62,000 nt of DNA, taken from the NCBI GenBank assembly GCA_905221605.1, contig CAJNDS010000791.1, positions 510,001 to 572,000 on the forward strand, in the 5' to 3' direction. The stretch comes from Symbiodinium natans (Eukaryota; Sar; Dinophyceae; Suessiales; Symbiodiniaceae). Of the stretch, positions 24,492 through 34,335 are shown in pieces (position 1 is the stretch's first letter; each line of letters opens with the position of its first letter). The notes under the pieces are model-generated. The model searched no databases, was not told the origin of the DNA, and saw nothing but the letters and a program-made list of their open reading frames with translations. Made by a program: the position numbers and the translations under genes.

Positions 24492-25073
24492 GGCAGGTCC
24501 ACACCACAAACCTGTGCACGCGTTTGGGATGTTGGCGCGTTTGATTCAGGAACAGCCGCGGCCCGGTGGAAGCCTCTCTGCCTTGAGGGCGAGTTCGGGA
24601 TTCGGTCTTTAAGGACTTTAGGGTTTGCCCTAAACACCTAGGTATAGCCTATAGCCAAAATGCCGGAGAACCCCCAAGCCCAAAAAGCCCCAATCAACCC
24701 CAGTTTAAAAACAGTCCCAAAAAAAAACAATTAACCCCAATACCACCAATAAGCCCAATCAAGGCGATGAAGGCCTACACGCGCCAAAACGCCATCATAA
24801 ACCCCAATAAGCCCCAATAAGCTCCATTAAGCCCCAAATAAACCCCAGTAAGGAAAGTCCCAGTACAAGCCTTCTTAAACCGCAATAAATCCGACGATAC
24901 ACCACCCCCCAAAAACCCCAAGAAGGCCCAGTAAATCCCAATCTGGGGACCAGGCCGCTGGAGCCCCCGGCCTCACTGGCCCTGAGCGTGACTGCGAGCA
25001 CCTGCAGTTGCTCCATGGGGGCAGATGCTCGATGGGGCAGTTGCTCCATGGGAGGCAGGTAGCTCATAGGATC

Positions 25074-25254
25074 TTAAAGGGTTTTCTGCACCTTTTGTTC
25101 TCTCCTCAACAGCGCATTCGCTGCGGACCATGGCTTTTGCTCGCGATTCAGCGCTTTGGACGTCTGGGCTCGCGAAATGCGCAACAGTCGTTGCAGTGGG
25201 CCTTCTGGGCTCACATGGTCTCTCAGTGTTTGCAGTCTACGCTGACAGAACAAT
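25074..25254 (-). CDS. Candidate terminal exon, unknown protein
   Basis: An open frame ends in TAA at 25074 and reads LRISRAQTSKALNREQKPWS, then ANALLRREQKVQKTL, a charged helical C-terminus. The upstream border is probably near the (TA)n tract at 25255, and frames beyond it are only repeat translation. Family unknown. Confidence 0.3.
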
Positions 25255-25271
25255 GTATATATATATATATA

Positions 25272-25303
<32 letters not shown>
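25255..25303. repeat. (TA)n microsatellite
   Basis: About 49 bases of alternating T/A with a single GA interruption. Confidence 0.95.
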
Positions 25304-25305
<2 letters not shown>

Positions 25306-27284
25306 CAAGTAGGTTTCAACGTACCTGTGAAGGGTTGGTATATGGGGCTCCCTGGATTAGTACTTCTAGGCCTGGGCTTCACGCATGGAAAACCTGAACC
25401 CGAAACTGAACCCTACGTGACACAAGGCTAAGGGTGCCAGGCAGTTCTGGTCTGCTGATCTGGGAAGGACAGCACATCTTGACAGCGCCGTTTTGCAGTA
25501 AGGGGGGGCACGTCTGAAAAGGAGGGTTCTTAGTAGAGCTTTAACTTCTGGGGATGCTGAGAGTGATTCAAGGATTTTTTGAGTGAGGACGAACACCGGT
25601 TAAGACAAATTTCACGCCCTAAGCTAAAACCCTAGTAAGAGCATGAACCCCGAAAGACTACAAACACCGTGAAGCCTGGCAATCAAGTCTAAACCCTGAA
25701 CGTGTAAACTAGTGTAAACACTACAAAACCGATCCCAGTCATCCTTGCGCCCAGACATTTATCACGCCTCAGAGTCGATCACTGGAGTTGAAGCCGTGAC
25801 GCACTCACCTGGGTAGAGAAACCCTAAACTCTAAACCGCAAATTGTCAGGATCTTTTTGAGGGAGAGAAAACCACCAGGAAGAAACCACTAAACCCCCAA
25901 TCTGCTAGAGGTAGCGCGAAAAGGCCAACACTCTATAGCACGTGAATAGGAGCCTTTTTGCATGTCTTTCCTGTGGCCTGACATCCTGCCTTATGGCCCC
26001 TGATAAGTTCGACTCCTTCCGCCCGAGGGCCACCCACTGATTTGGTGCTTAAGCGGCTTTGGTTCGGAGCTTGGGTTTTGGGTTTGGAATGGGCGCCCGT
26101 GTGATCGTTCGAGACATCCGCTCTATCGGCTTGAAACACGGAGCCAAGGCTAAGATTCCAATGGGTGTACACCTCCTCCCTGTTCTCATATGCAAACCCA
26201 AGAAACTTGCTACCCCTAAACCCCAAGCCCGAAAATCTTTGCTCCATGTACAAGGTCTCCGGCTTTGGAGGCTGTGGACCATGGACACCGCCTCAAGTCG
26301 GCCATTGCAGTCTTGTCGCACGCTTCTGGGAATGTAGGGTTTTCAGTGCTTAAGACTACTTGAATCTTTAGAGTTCAGGATTGAGGGGCTGCGGCCTCAG
26401 CTTGCGAAGGGAAAGACCTTCTACAAGAATGAGGTTGAAGGCTTCCCTACGCTATCATACGGTGCTTCATGCAATAAACAAGGTAGAGCTCAAAATTAAG
26501 GCTTTCAGCCTGTGGTGCTTCGCGAGCCCTACGTTGTTCGATCCCTTTGCCGTGAAAATTGTGGGCAGTCTTTGTGGCCACTGGATTTGAGGTGACACAG
26601 GATAGAACGCAATGCAAGATGCAACATGCTTGACTCTTCGACCAGAAGCCACAGCTGGTCTTCACCAAACTTCAAGAACCATCAGCACCTGGAAATGACG
26701 TATGCTGAAACCCCTTTGAAGTTACAGATTGACTGCATAGACGTACATTCCAGTAAGTTTGAAAGCACCCGTTTGCCGAAAGACGGACGACCCTGAACCC
26801 GAAAAGTGCAAAATCCACGTATAACTGCTACAATAATCTTCTGGGATCCCGTACCCATTTCCATGTCGATGAACGGTCGCACGCAGTTGCACAGGCCGAG
26901 CCGCTTGCCTCAAAGAGGCGAAAGGGCTTCTAGGCTTTAGGGTTGAGATTTTTTTCGTAGCCTTGGTGACGTCGTGCGCATCGACCCTTTAATGCGCCAG
27001 CACAACTTGCAACTTTCCTTGCCTGCGCAGACACACACCCACACACACAGAGAAACTTAAAGCGTTCTAATCTCAAAATACGACCGACCTGGGAAAAACA
27101 AACTCCCTCATGCAGAACGAAACATGAGCCCCACTCTCATTGGCCCGAGCTTCCCATCATGCTCTCATCTAATCACTAAACATTTGTTTCTTGCATGCAC
27201 AGACAAAAAAGTACATGTATATGCACACGCAAGACAAAGGCAAAAACAGGGACAGGGATTGGTACAGGCACAGGGACAGAGACT

Positions 27285-27434
27285 ACAACGACAACGACAA
27301 CGACAACCACAACCAGAGCCACCGCCACCACAACCACCACCACCACAACAACCACCGCAGCAACAACCACCACAACAGCAACCACAACAACATCCACAAC
27401 AACAACCACAACAACAACCACAACAACAACCACC

Positions 27435-27473
<39 letters not shown>

Positions 27474-27487
27474 GCAGCAACAACAGC

Positions 27488-27545
<58 letters not shown>

Positions 27546-27614
27546 GCACCAGCAGCAGCAGCAGCAACAACAACATTTCATTTCATTTCATTTCATTTCA
27601 TTTCATTTCATTTC
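27285..27614 (+). repeat. (CAA/CAC/CAG)n microsatellite followed by (TTTCA)8
   Basis: From 27285 the sequence is almost pure CAA-type triplets, with CAC and CAG variants at both ends, to about 27575. Eight copies of TTTCA then run to 27614. Long Gln, Asn, Thr, Cys and Leu ORFs here exist in all frames and are repeat artefacts. The tract marks the left edge of the unusual gene block. Confidence 0.95.
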
Positions 27615-27945
27615 GGACGCATGTGCGGGTCATGTCCCACACCTTGGCGGGCATCGAGGGTGAAAAAAGTGTCTCCTATCTGTGCAGGGCCTGGTGTCAG
27701 TCCGCTCTGACGTCTGTACAGTCGAGATCTGTGCAGACCAGGTCGCTTCTTGCTGCGAGATTGGTTATCTGCCTCAGCTGGCAAGTCTGCAGAGGTGCAA
27801 CGTATGTTGGTTTTTCGGCGCTCTAGGCTGGCATGTATGCAGGCAGCAGGTGCATCGTCTTTTGGCCTTTCATGCAGCTGCTAGCAGAAGATCTAATGAA
27901 GGTTTGAAATCTGACAGGCTCAGAATGGGATTGCGTCGTCAGCGG

Positions 27946-27990
<45 letters not shown>
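27946..27990 (+). repeat. (TGC)15 microsatellite
   Basis: Uninterrupted TGC/CTG triplets end directly against the first GTGAGGTNNCCTCCTG palindrome of the gene block. On the minus strand this is a CAG repeat just downstream of paralogue 1. Confidence 0.95.
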
Positions 27991-28003
27991 GCAGGAGGTA
28001 ACC

Positions 28004-29233
28004 TCACTCGCACACGGGTAGCATTCTCACCGCTCCGTGAGGAGAGTCTAAGATAGCTGCTTCGCGAGCTAACAAGTGAGACTTGAGTTGTCTGCGATGC
28101 AGGAATGTGAGCATTTTGTATGCCACTGCGAAAGATTTGTGCTCTTCATAGATGTCTTCATGCAGCGGGTTGATGATTTTATAGAAGCGAAGTGCCATGC
28201 TGCTCTGAAAGTCCTGGCTGTAATCTGCCGGATTCGGGGGTCTGGCAGTAGCCCGGAAGGCATTGTTCACCTGTCGTAGTAGAGCGTCTTCAAAGATCTC
28301 TAGGAGCTCTCCTCTCGAGACAACTTCACCGGAGACTGCGGAGCGAACCCAGTTGACTTCTTCCTCTGTGATTTCTCGAAGAAGCCACCTTCTGTACATG
28401 ACCATATCTTCGCGTATTTGATCCTGGTAGTCCAGAAGAGCTAGTAGGAGCCGCTGAAGGTGCTTGTCATAGGGCAGGCCGCTGAGCTGGTTTTCTTGTT
28501 GCTGAAAACGCCAGCCATTCTTTACTGCGGACGCCACATCAGAGGTGGTTCTGGCCGTTTTGAGATACTGTTGAACTCGGTATAGAGTGGAAGCCCGCTT
28601 CAGAGCCTGGAGGTCGAAGAAGTGCAGATCCATCCGGTGGGTGTCCTGAATTTGTAGGCTGGGAGGGAAGTAGGCAAGTCCTTGTCCCGGTGGGTGTGAA
28701 GGCTGTGACTGCTCGATGCCTGATAGGAGACGTGGTATGGCGGATCTCATCAGGAGATGGATGTGCGCTATGGACGTGGCAATCATGAAATTGATTTCTC
28801 CTCGTCCAAAATGACGCGTAAGATAGATCCGAATGCGTCGAACAGTGGAGTCCGCGTCTCCTAACTGAAAAGAGTTATGTCCCAGGCCTTCGTTGGTGTA
28901 GTCTCTGATCGCCTGAGAGGTGAAGACGAGCTGACGCTCGTTGTGATAGGACAAGCCATCATCAAGCGGTTCAGTCAACATCATTTCGGCATGCTTTCGC
29001 TTCCTGGACAGCTGCCTGGATGTCGTGGGAGGGATGTACAGTCGCAGGTTTCCCATGCGCCAGTTTACTTTCTCCGTGAGCAGTTTCATGAAGCTGCAGA
29101 CGCGGGATGCAAGTCTGACTTGGCGATCAGGATGCGTGATTGCATCGTCTGCAGGTATTCTGAAACCCGCCATGTCCAGGTTATTGACCCAAGCTGCTTC
29201 CGGGGCAGGAATAGGATACACCGGAAGTGGCAT
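28004..29233 (-). CDS. Paralogue 1 of an unknown ~410-residue helical protein (intact)
   Basis: Open from the ATG at 29233 (frame open to 29239) to a TGA that is part of the palindrome at 27993-28010. It opens with MPLPVYPIPAPEAAW and continues as mostly charged helices with no membrane segment or known catalytic motif. It is homologous along its length to paralogues 2 and 3. N-terminal block: VRLASRVCSFMKLL. Middle: IRDYTNEG, then LKRAS. C-terminal block: INPLHEDIYEEHKSFAVAYK. The regular helices would suit a structural or nucleic-acid-coating protein, but that is a guess. This is the only copy without frameshift or insertion. Confidence 0.7.
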   Translation of the reverse strand: MPLPVYPIPAPEAAWVNNLDMAGFRIPADDAITHPDRQVRLASRVCSFMKLLTEKVNWRMGNLRLYIPPTTSRQLSRKRKHAEMMLTEPLDDGLSYHNERQLVFTSQAIRDYTNEGLGHNSFQLGDADSTVRRIRIYLTRHFGRGEINFMIATSIAHIHLLMRSAIPRLLSGIEQSQPSHPPGQGLAYFPPSLQIQDTHRMDLHFFDLQALKRASTLYRVQQYLKTARTTSDVASAVKNGWRFQQQENQLSGLPYDKHLQRLLLALLDYQDQIREDMVMYRRWLLREITEEEVNWVRSAVSGEVVSRGELLEIFEDALLRQVNNAFRATARPPNPADYSQDFQSSMALRFYKIINPLHEDIYEEHKSFAVAYKMLTFLHRRQLKSHLLAREAAILDSPHGAVRMLPVCE

Positions 29234-29489
29234 GAACAAGGAAGCACCTCCACGGTCTGTTCCCTACTTAGGATCGGGTGTGATCCCTCCATTTTCCACT
29301 TGTGTTCTCGTCCAGGAGGAGACCTCACTCGAGCCGCTGCTGTGAGCCTTCAGGAAGGAGGGTGCAACGCAAGTGCTGGCTGATCGGCGACCCGCAGGCT
29401 TCTTGTTTTCTCCAGAGCCTTCAGGTCACGTTGCGTGGATATAGGAGGAGACCTCACTCTTATCGTAGCAAAGACGCTGGTGAATGAGG

Positions 29490-31434
29490 CTATTCTCGAA
29501 ATTTTTCCTGGAGCAGAGCTTTCAGGTGACGACGGCGATAGCTCGTGAGAAGTGTAAGCGCCACAGCAAAGTTCTTGTAATCATCGTAGACAAGGTCATG
29601 TAGAGGTGACATAATTGCAAGAACGCCACGTGCCTGATCGAGATCGCCTTGATCTCCCCCGTGTCGTCGATTGATCTGTTCCCACAGGCTTTCAGCAAAG
29701 TGGAGATGGATGGTGTCACGTGGGATAAGTTGGTGGACGACAAGGTGTCGTATCCATTGGTAGTCTGCCTCTTGCAGGGGTGTAGACAGCCAGAGACGAT
29801 ACATTGCCAAGATTTCCATGAGGGTATCCTGGTAGTGTGGAATCATGGGAGCAAGCCGTGAGTGATATTCATCGTAGTCGAGGTGGGAGAGTTCTCGTTC
29901 TTGTTCAAGGAACTCCCAGCTTTCGAGTACTTGATCGCTTGCTGACGTGGGGGAAGAGGCACTGACCCAATAGACCGCTGTAGACAAAATTTTGTCTACA
30001 TAGTTAAAAACAAAATTTTGTCTACAGTAGACAAAAAATTGCCTACAATAGACAAATTTGTCTACACGATTTGTCTATTTAGACAAAAATTTGTCGACAA
30101 AATTTGTCTACAGTAGACAAATTTTGGACAAAAAAAATGTCTACAGTAGACAAATTTTTGTCTACAATAGACAAATTGGGCGGGGGGCACAACCCGAAAT
30201 TTCGACGAAGTTTCGGGTAAAGTTCGGGTTACCTTCTCCGGAGTTTCGCCGAAGTTTGTTCGAAGTTTGGAAGGGCCAAAGTCGAAGTTTGGAAGGGTCG
30301 AACTCGAAGTTTGAAGGTTTCAAATTCGAACTTTTCAAAGGGCTCGCAGGAAAAATCCCGAAGTTTACCCAAAGTTTAACCCGAAGTTTACCCGAAGTTT
30401 AACCCGAAGTTTACCCGAAGTTTATCCGAAGTTTGGATAGACAAAAGTGACCAATTTGTCTACGTAGACAAGTTTTTTTGTCTATTTTTGATGCAAAATT
30501 TTGTTAAACAAATGATCTACGTAGACAAATTTTTGTCTACAAAATTTGTCTACGTAGACAAATTTGCAGCATCATTTTGTCTATTTTTTTCAGCAGTAGA
30601 CAAATTTTCAAATTTGTCTATGTAGACCAAAAATTTGTCTACAGTAGACAAAGACAAAATTTTGTCTACAGCGGTCTATTGGGTGATGGTCCTGAGCTGC
30701 TGTAGAAGACGCAGCTGGATTGATGCTCTTGTTAGAGTTCGGAAGTCGTAGTCCTCCAGATCCAGCTGGCTGCCACGATTCCTTTACTCTCGGGGGAGTG
30801 CCCTGCGTCAAATTTCGTTCTTGGGCAGGAGTGAAGTCTGACCTTAGGAGAACTTTAGCATGAGCGAGAGTTCGGAGCAGAACATCTTCCAGATCCTGAG
30901 GTGAGAACTTCCTGGTGAGATAGCGCCAGGCCAACGTGCATGCAGAACATCAAAGGTGCGAAAAGATGGAGAGCCGTCACCATCATTCGTGTAGTTCCTT
31001 ATCATGAGGGAGAGAAAGATGATTTGCTGCTTGTGTAGTGGCCCCAGAGAGGGGACCTCGCTTGCTGTCGACAGCCCTTCGTCCACATGCTTGCGTTTGC
31101 CTGCCAATAGGCGCGGCCGTTCGTCAGTGCATCGACTTGTTTGTCTTCCCGCTCGCCAGCCCAGATGTTGTTCCAGGCGGCAGACAAAACTGCAGAGCCT
31201 TGATGCCACTCTTGTGCTCCGTTCTGCGGAGATGTCCAGCACGTCTTCGTCCGAAAAAGTAAGCATTCTCGGTGTGACATCTGCTCTCTCCGTTCCAACT
31301 GTAGCTGCCTGCGCCTTCCGGCTCTGGGGGAGATAGACCGGAGTCGGGACAAAAAAGACTCCAGCAGGATTTCCAGCACGACTTCGCGGGGTAAGAGAGG
31401 CATTGCACCGGAGATGGCCAGGAGGCGACCTCAC
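29490..31434 (-). pseudogene. Paralogue 2, interrupted by a MITE-like insertion and frameshifts
   Basis: The N-terminal half (31434 to about 30690) carries VPTPVYLP, TRVASRLCSFVCRL, a KRKHVDE motif matching KRKHAEM of paralogue 1, and IRNYTNDG. The C-terminal half (29965-29490) carries MSPLHDLVYDDYKNFAVALT. Between them sits the element at 29966-30683. Skipping the element and one copy of its TGA duplication rejoins the two halves in the same frame. Homology also switches frame near 30940 and near 30765, so at least two single-base-scale shifts are present. These could be decay or sequencing error. The stop (TAG, 29490) comes about 30 nt before the next palindrome, earlier than in the other copies. 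Confidence 0.75.
29966..30683. mobile_element. MITE-like element, 718 bp, with terminal inverted repeats and TGA target duplication
   Basis: Both ends begin (reading inward) CCCAATAGACCGCTGTAGAC and stay identical for about 32 bases. TGA precedes the left end (29963-29965) and follows the right end (30684-30686). The interior is filled with TAGACAAA/TTTGTCTA palindromes on both sides of a central tandem array of CGAAGTTTACC-like units (about 30230-30440). It is AT-rich, has no ORF for a transposase, and so is non-autonomous. A 3-bp duplication fits PIF/Harbinger-like or CACTA-like transposases; the termini do not settle which. Confidence 0.9.
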
Positions 31435-31471
31435 TCGGCTGCGTTCCGGATTTCATCGAGCCAGACTTCAG

Positions 31472-31672
31472 TTATTTGAAGTTGAGGTGCGTGCATGCGA
31501 GAACAACAACAGCAACCGAGCATCTGAGGCATAGGCTGATGCTCAGGCATTGCGATAAGGTACAGACCTCGGAAATGATGAATTCAGAAGGGCAGATCAG
31601 AATGTGCATGGAAAGCGTGATTGAGCCGCGAGATATGTAGGCACTTGATCGGAGCATGGAGTATTTTTCCAT
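31472..31672 (-). CDS. Small ORF (66 aa) with hydrophobic C-terminus
   Basis: It fills the interval between two palindromes: the ATG at 31672 is 68 nt after one copy and the stop is 36 nt before the next. The C-terminal third (LCLRCSVAVVVLACTHL) could be a membrane segment. No family is recognised. Its position supports one ORF per palindrome interval. Confidence 0.4.
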   Translation of the reverse strand: MEKYSMLRSSAYISRGSITLSMHILICPSEFIISEVCTLSQCLSISLCLRCSVAVVVLACTHLNFK

Positions 31673-31751
31673 CGTGGTCTGGTTTTCAAGAAGTGGCAGG
31701 TTGAATCTGCCAAGTCTGTAAAAAGTTTGTAATTGGAGTCAGGAGGGAACC

Positions 31752-32960
31752 TCACTTGTAATCAGCAGATAGCGCTGTAGCCGATAGGCCCGCTGCCTTC
31801 ACAATAGCATGGCGGAATACTGCCCTCCTCTCTGGCGTAAGCAGCTTGAAGGCTAGAATCCAGGGGACCGATTGATCTATCACTTCATTAGACAGAGGGG
31901 AGATTATGACGAGCAGTCTGGACTGGGTTTTCGGGTTTTCGGGAAAGTGAGATTCTATCTGTCCTTTGAGCTGAAGTGTGAGATGAAGCTTTACAAATTT
32001 TTCTGGCACTGTCGTGTTGTGCCAGGGATAAGATCTCCGTGGCTGTGATGGGATGCGACAGCCAGGTTCTGCCCAGCTGAAGGTCAGCCGTCATCGGTTG
32101 GTGGTCGTCCACGTCCAGGAGGTCACTTGCTTCCAGAAGGTGTTCCTCGTAGCAAAGGAGACGGAGCTCCTGATCCTGTAGCATTATGTCCCAAGACTCA
32201 TGAAACTGTGGGCACTCCGTGTTCGTGCCGCCCGTGGCCATGTCTGCCTTCTCTTCTGCCATCGCCTGGTACCTGTAGATCTTGGAGGCGCGCTGAAGCA
32301 TTTGGATCTCTGCATCCAGAATTCCCAGTGCATGCTCGTCCCGAAGCTGAGAGTAGGGATTTGTGTTTGCCCTGAATGGCCATTTGTCTCCCTCCGAGGG
32401 GAAGAGAGGCAGAGGAATTCCATTCAACACTATTGTAGATGTTGGGCAGCCCCATTGACAACGTCCTGTATGATGCGGGGGTCCATTCCCAGGGCTTGTA
32501 GCGTCTGGGATACAAGGAGCGCAGCCAACTGGAATTCCGCCGGCTCCATAGGTGCTTCTTCTGTGTAGATGCGCACAACCTCCAGGATCATGCGCAGGGT
32601 CATGGAGCGGCGCTCTGCTTCGTAGTGAGCCAAGTGTGGAGGAAACTCTTGGTTGGATGCTAGTGCTCTGATCTCCGCCTCAGCTAGCAGGACGAGATTC
32701 GGCTGAGATGATTGCGAGAGAAGCCGAATCCAGTTGTAGCTGCGGGCTGCAAGTTTGACCGAGTGTGACAGGTCGCATTGTTGTTGTTGAGCTAGTCGTC
32801 GAGCGTAGTCAGAGATCTGGAGATTGGCGTCGGGATCAGACTCATGCTGACCTGTGCTCAACATCGCCTTGCAAAAGATGTTAAGTGCACGGAGCTTGGT
32901 CTGCATCGGCATGGTGGTGGAGTCAGCCGGCAGGGGAGGGCGTTCATGACAACGATACAT
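31752..32960 (-). pseudogene. Paralogue 3, with two apparent frameshifts
   Basis: Starts at the ATG at 32960, 47 nt after a palindrome, and ends in the TGA of the palindrome at 31740-31758. Homology to paralogue 1: VKLAARSYNWIRLL, VRIYTEEA, LQRASKIYRY and ISPLSNEVIDQSVPWILAFK. The frame must change near 32430 (after AAQHLQ) and near 32005 (after LAQHD) to follow the homology. Identity to the other copies is low over the whole length, so the duplication is old; the frameshifts are either recent decay or sequence errors. Confidence 0.65.
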
Positions 32961-33017
32961 GGTCTATGGACTTCCCTGTTTCCCTAGTAATCTGCTGGCC
33001 TGCAGAAGGAGGAGACC

Positions 33018-33209
33018 TCACTCTCTGCTTCTGAGCCTTGGTGCTGACAGGAGTAAATGCTGGGACTGACCTGGGCTTTGGTGCGAAATCTTTGAGTCTG
33101 AGTCGAGAGCCGCGTGGATTGCGAGGCTCCTAGGTTTGAACTCGTCAATAGTTGCTGAAAAGCAAGAATGCTTGTGCGACAGCCAGCGGAGCCTTGTTTT
33201 TCCGATCAT
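33018..33209 (-). CDS. Small ORF (63 aa) ending in a palindrome stop codon
   Basis: MIGKTRLRWLSHKHSCF at the start; ends RSRE with its TGA supplied by the palindrome at 33007-33024. It is basic and Ser-rich, with no recognised domain. Confidence 0.4.
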   Translation of the reverse strand: MIGKTRLRWLSHKHSCFSATIDEFKPRSLAIHAALDSDSKISHQSPGQSQHLLLSAPRLRSRE

Positions 33210-33374
33210 GCGTCGTGCTGCCAGGGGTGAGTCCTGGGATCAAAGTAGATTAATGCAGATGATGACGCTGCGCTTCGGCGTAGGAGGAGACCTCACTCTC
33301 GAGCCGGGCAGTAGGGGCCGGATGACTGTACAGTGGCTCAGTCTTGACGTTCTCGACTAGGTACCAGAGGGCCC

Positions 33375-34010
33375 TCAGTGATGATCCAGGTCTGCACTGT
33401 GCCTGGGGGTAGGGTGCCTCCGTTCGCTGATTGTGTGGAAGTTCTTGCTGGAGGGGTCCAAGGGCTGACAGGGTTGGGCGCCAGAGAGACAATCGGTCCC
33501 GGCCATTGGAGTGGTGGCCTGCGTCGTTGTAGCTGGCGCCGTGTGAGGTAGGGGCAGTGAAGCTCCTGATGTTGATGTGCCGCTCGAGGATGAGGGTCGA
33601 ATGGGTGGTCTTTGACGTGGGTGTCCCCCTTCTGGCTGTAGGACTTGAGTTGTCGAAGCTAGCGCTTTGACCTGCTGGTTGGTGGGCTGCCGGCACTTGC
33701 TTTGGCACTGCTTGATTCTGTCCTGCCGGTGAGATTGCCTTTGTCGTGACCGGGGTCGGAGGCGGCGGGCCACCTGGAGAGGTCCAGCTGGATTTCTGGA
33801 TGCTCTTCCTGACGAGTTCCTGGAAATAGACTCTACTGGATCATCTTCATCCCTGAGCGAGGATGCATCCGAGTCAAGGTCTGCGTCAGTGAGAGCTCGT
33901 TCTTCGGCTGCGTCCGTCCGGCGTGTGCCGTGTGAGTGTCGTCTTTTTGAGGCCTTGTCCTCTCTGGCTCCATCTTGGGAGGGCGCATTCGCACGATCCT
34001 CAGCCGACAT
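33375..34010 (-). CDS. Ser/Arg/Thr/Pro-rich basic protein, unknown
   Basis: The ATG at 34010 lies 24 nt after a palindrome and right behind CTCGCAG. About 211 residues: an acidic Asp/Ser patch (DADLDSDASS, RDEDDPVES) lies between basic stretches (KRRHSHGTRR, RRLRPRSRQRQSHRQDR), followed by a Ser/Thr/Pro-rich tail. It looks disordered, like nucleic-acid-binding phosphoprotein or SR-type proteins. The frame is also open upstream across the palindrome. A second frame (33250-33708) overlaps the tail and runs through the next palindrome; I prefer the first because it has the ATG. Confidence 0.5.
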   Translation of the reverse strand: MSAEDRANAPSQDGAREDKASKRRHSHGTRRTDAAEERALTDADLDSDASSLRDEDDPVESISRNSSGRASRNPAGPLQVARRLRPRSRQRQSHRQDRIKQCQSKCRQPTNQQVKALASTTQVLQPEGGHPRQRPPIRPSSSSGTSTSGASLPLPHTAPATTTQATTPMAGTDCLSGAQPCQPLDPSSKNFHTISERRHPTPRHSADLDHH

Positions 34011-34051
34011 GATCTGCGAGGTTGAGTTCGAACAGGAGGAGACCTCACTCG

Positions 34052-34335
34052 TTCTCGGGGAGCTAGGGCCCTGTCTGGTGTGGGCTGTCAGGAGCAGAGT
34101 AAGAAAGGTCTGCTTGGGCAAACTCAGGGCTCGTAGCAAGTCATGACACGCTTGTATCGAGGCTGTGTGGCACAGTCTTGCAGATGCTCGACGGATTCGT
34201 GGTGACCTCAGCGGTTGGGATCGGATTGCGGTATACGATCGACGGGTTTGTTCTTGACATAGGCAAGCTAAGCGGCAATGACCGATGGTTTTATGTCCTT
34301 TGTTTCTGTCCTGGCCGCTTGGAGTTCAATTCTGA
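34052..34335 (-). CDS. Open frame without ATG between two palindromes
   Basis: About 95 codons stay open from just after the palindrome at 34337-34354 to the one at 34034-34051, with no ATG early in the frame. It contains RRASARLCHTASIQACHDLL. It could be an internal exon under the intron model. Its phase does not join simply to the phosphatase ORF upstream. Confidence 0.3.

Larger units (their letters stand above)
24510..27280. other. Mostly non-coding; repeated CCCCAATAAG words at 24670-24950
   Basis: Around 24670-24950 the plus strand repeats 'ccccaataagccc'-like words with drift. Apart from the candidate exon at 25074-25254 no gene signal is seen. Short ORFs near 26050-26350 and 26450-26670 overlap on both strands and are not convincing. 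Confidence 0.45.

Noticed and set aside
27124-27710. Long poly-Gln/Asn/Thr/Cys ORFs
   Set aside because: All frames of a CAA microsatellite are open; this is repeat translation, not a gene.
33250-33708. 152-codon frame overlapping the Ser/Arg-rich ORF
   Set aside because: It begins without a good start and reads through a palindrome; the other frame has an ATG 24 nt after a palindrome and a more consistent composition.
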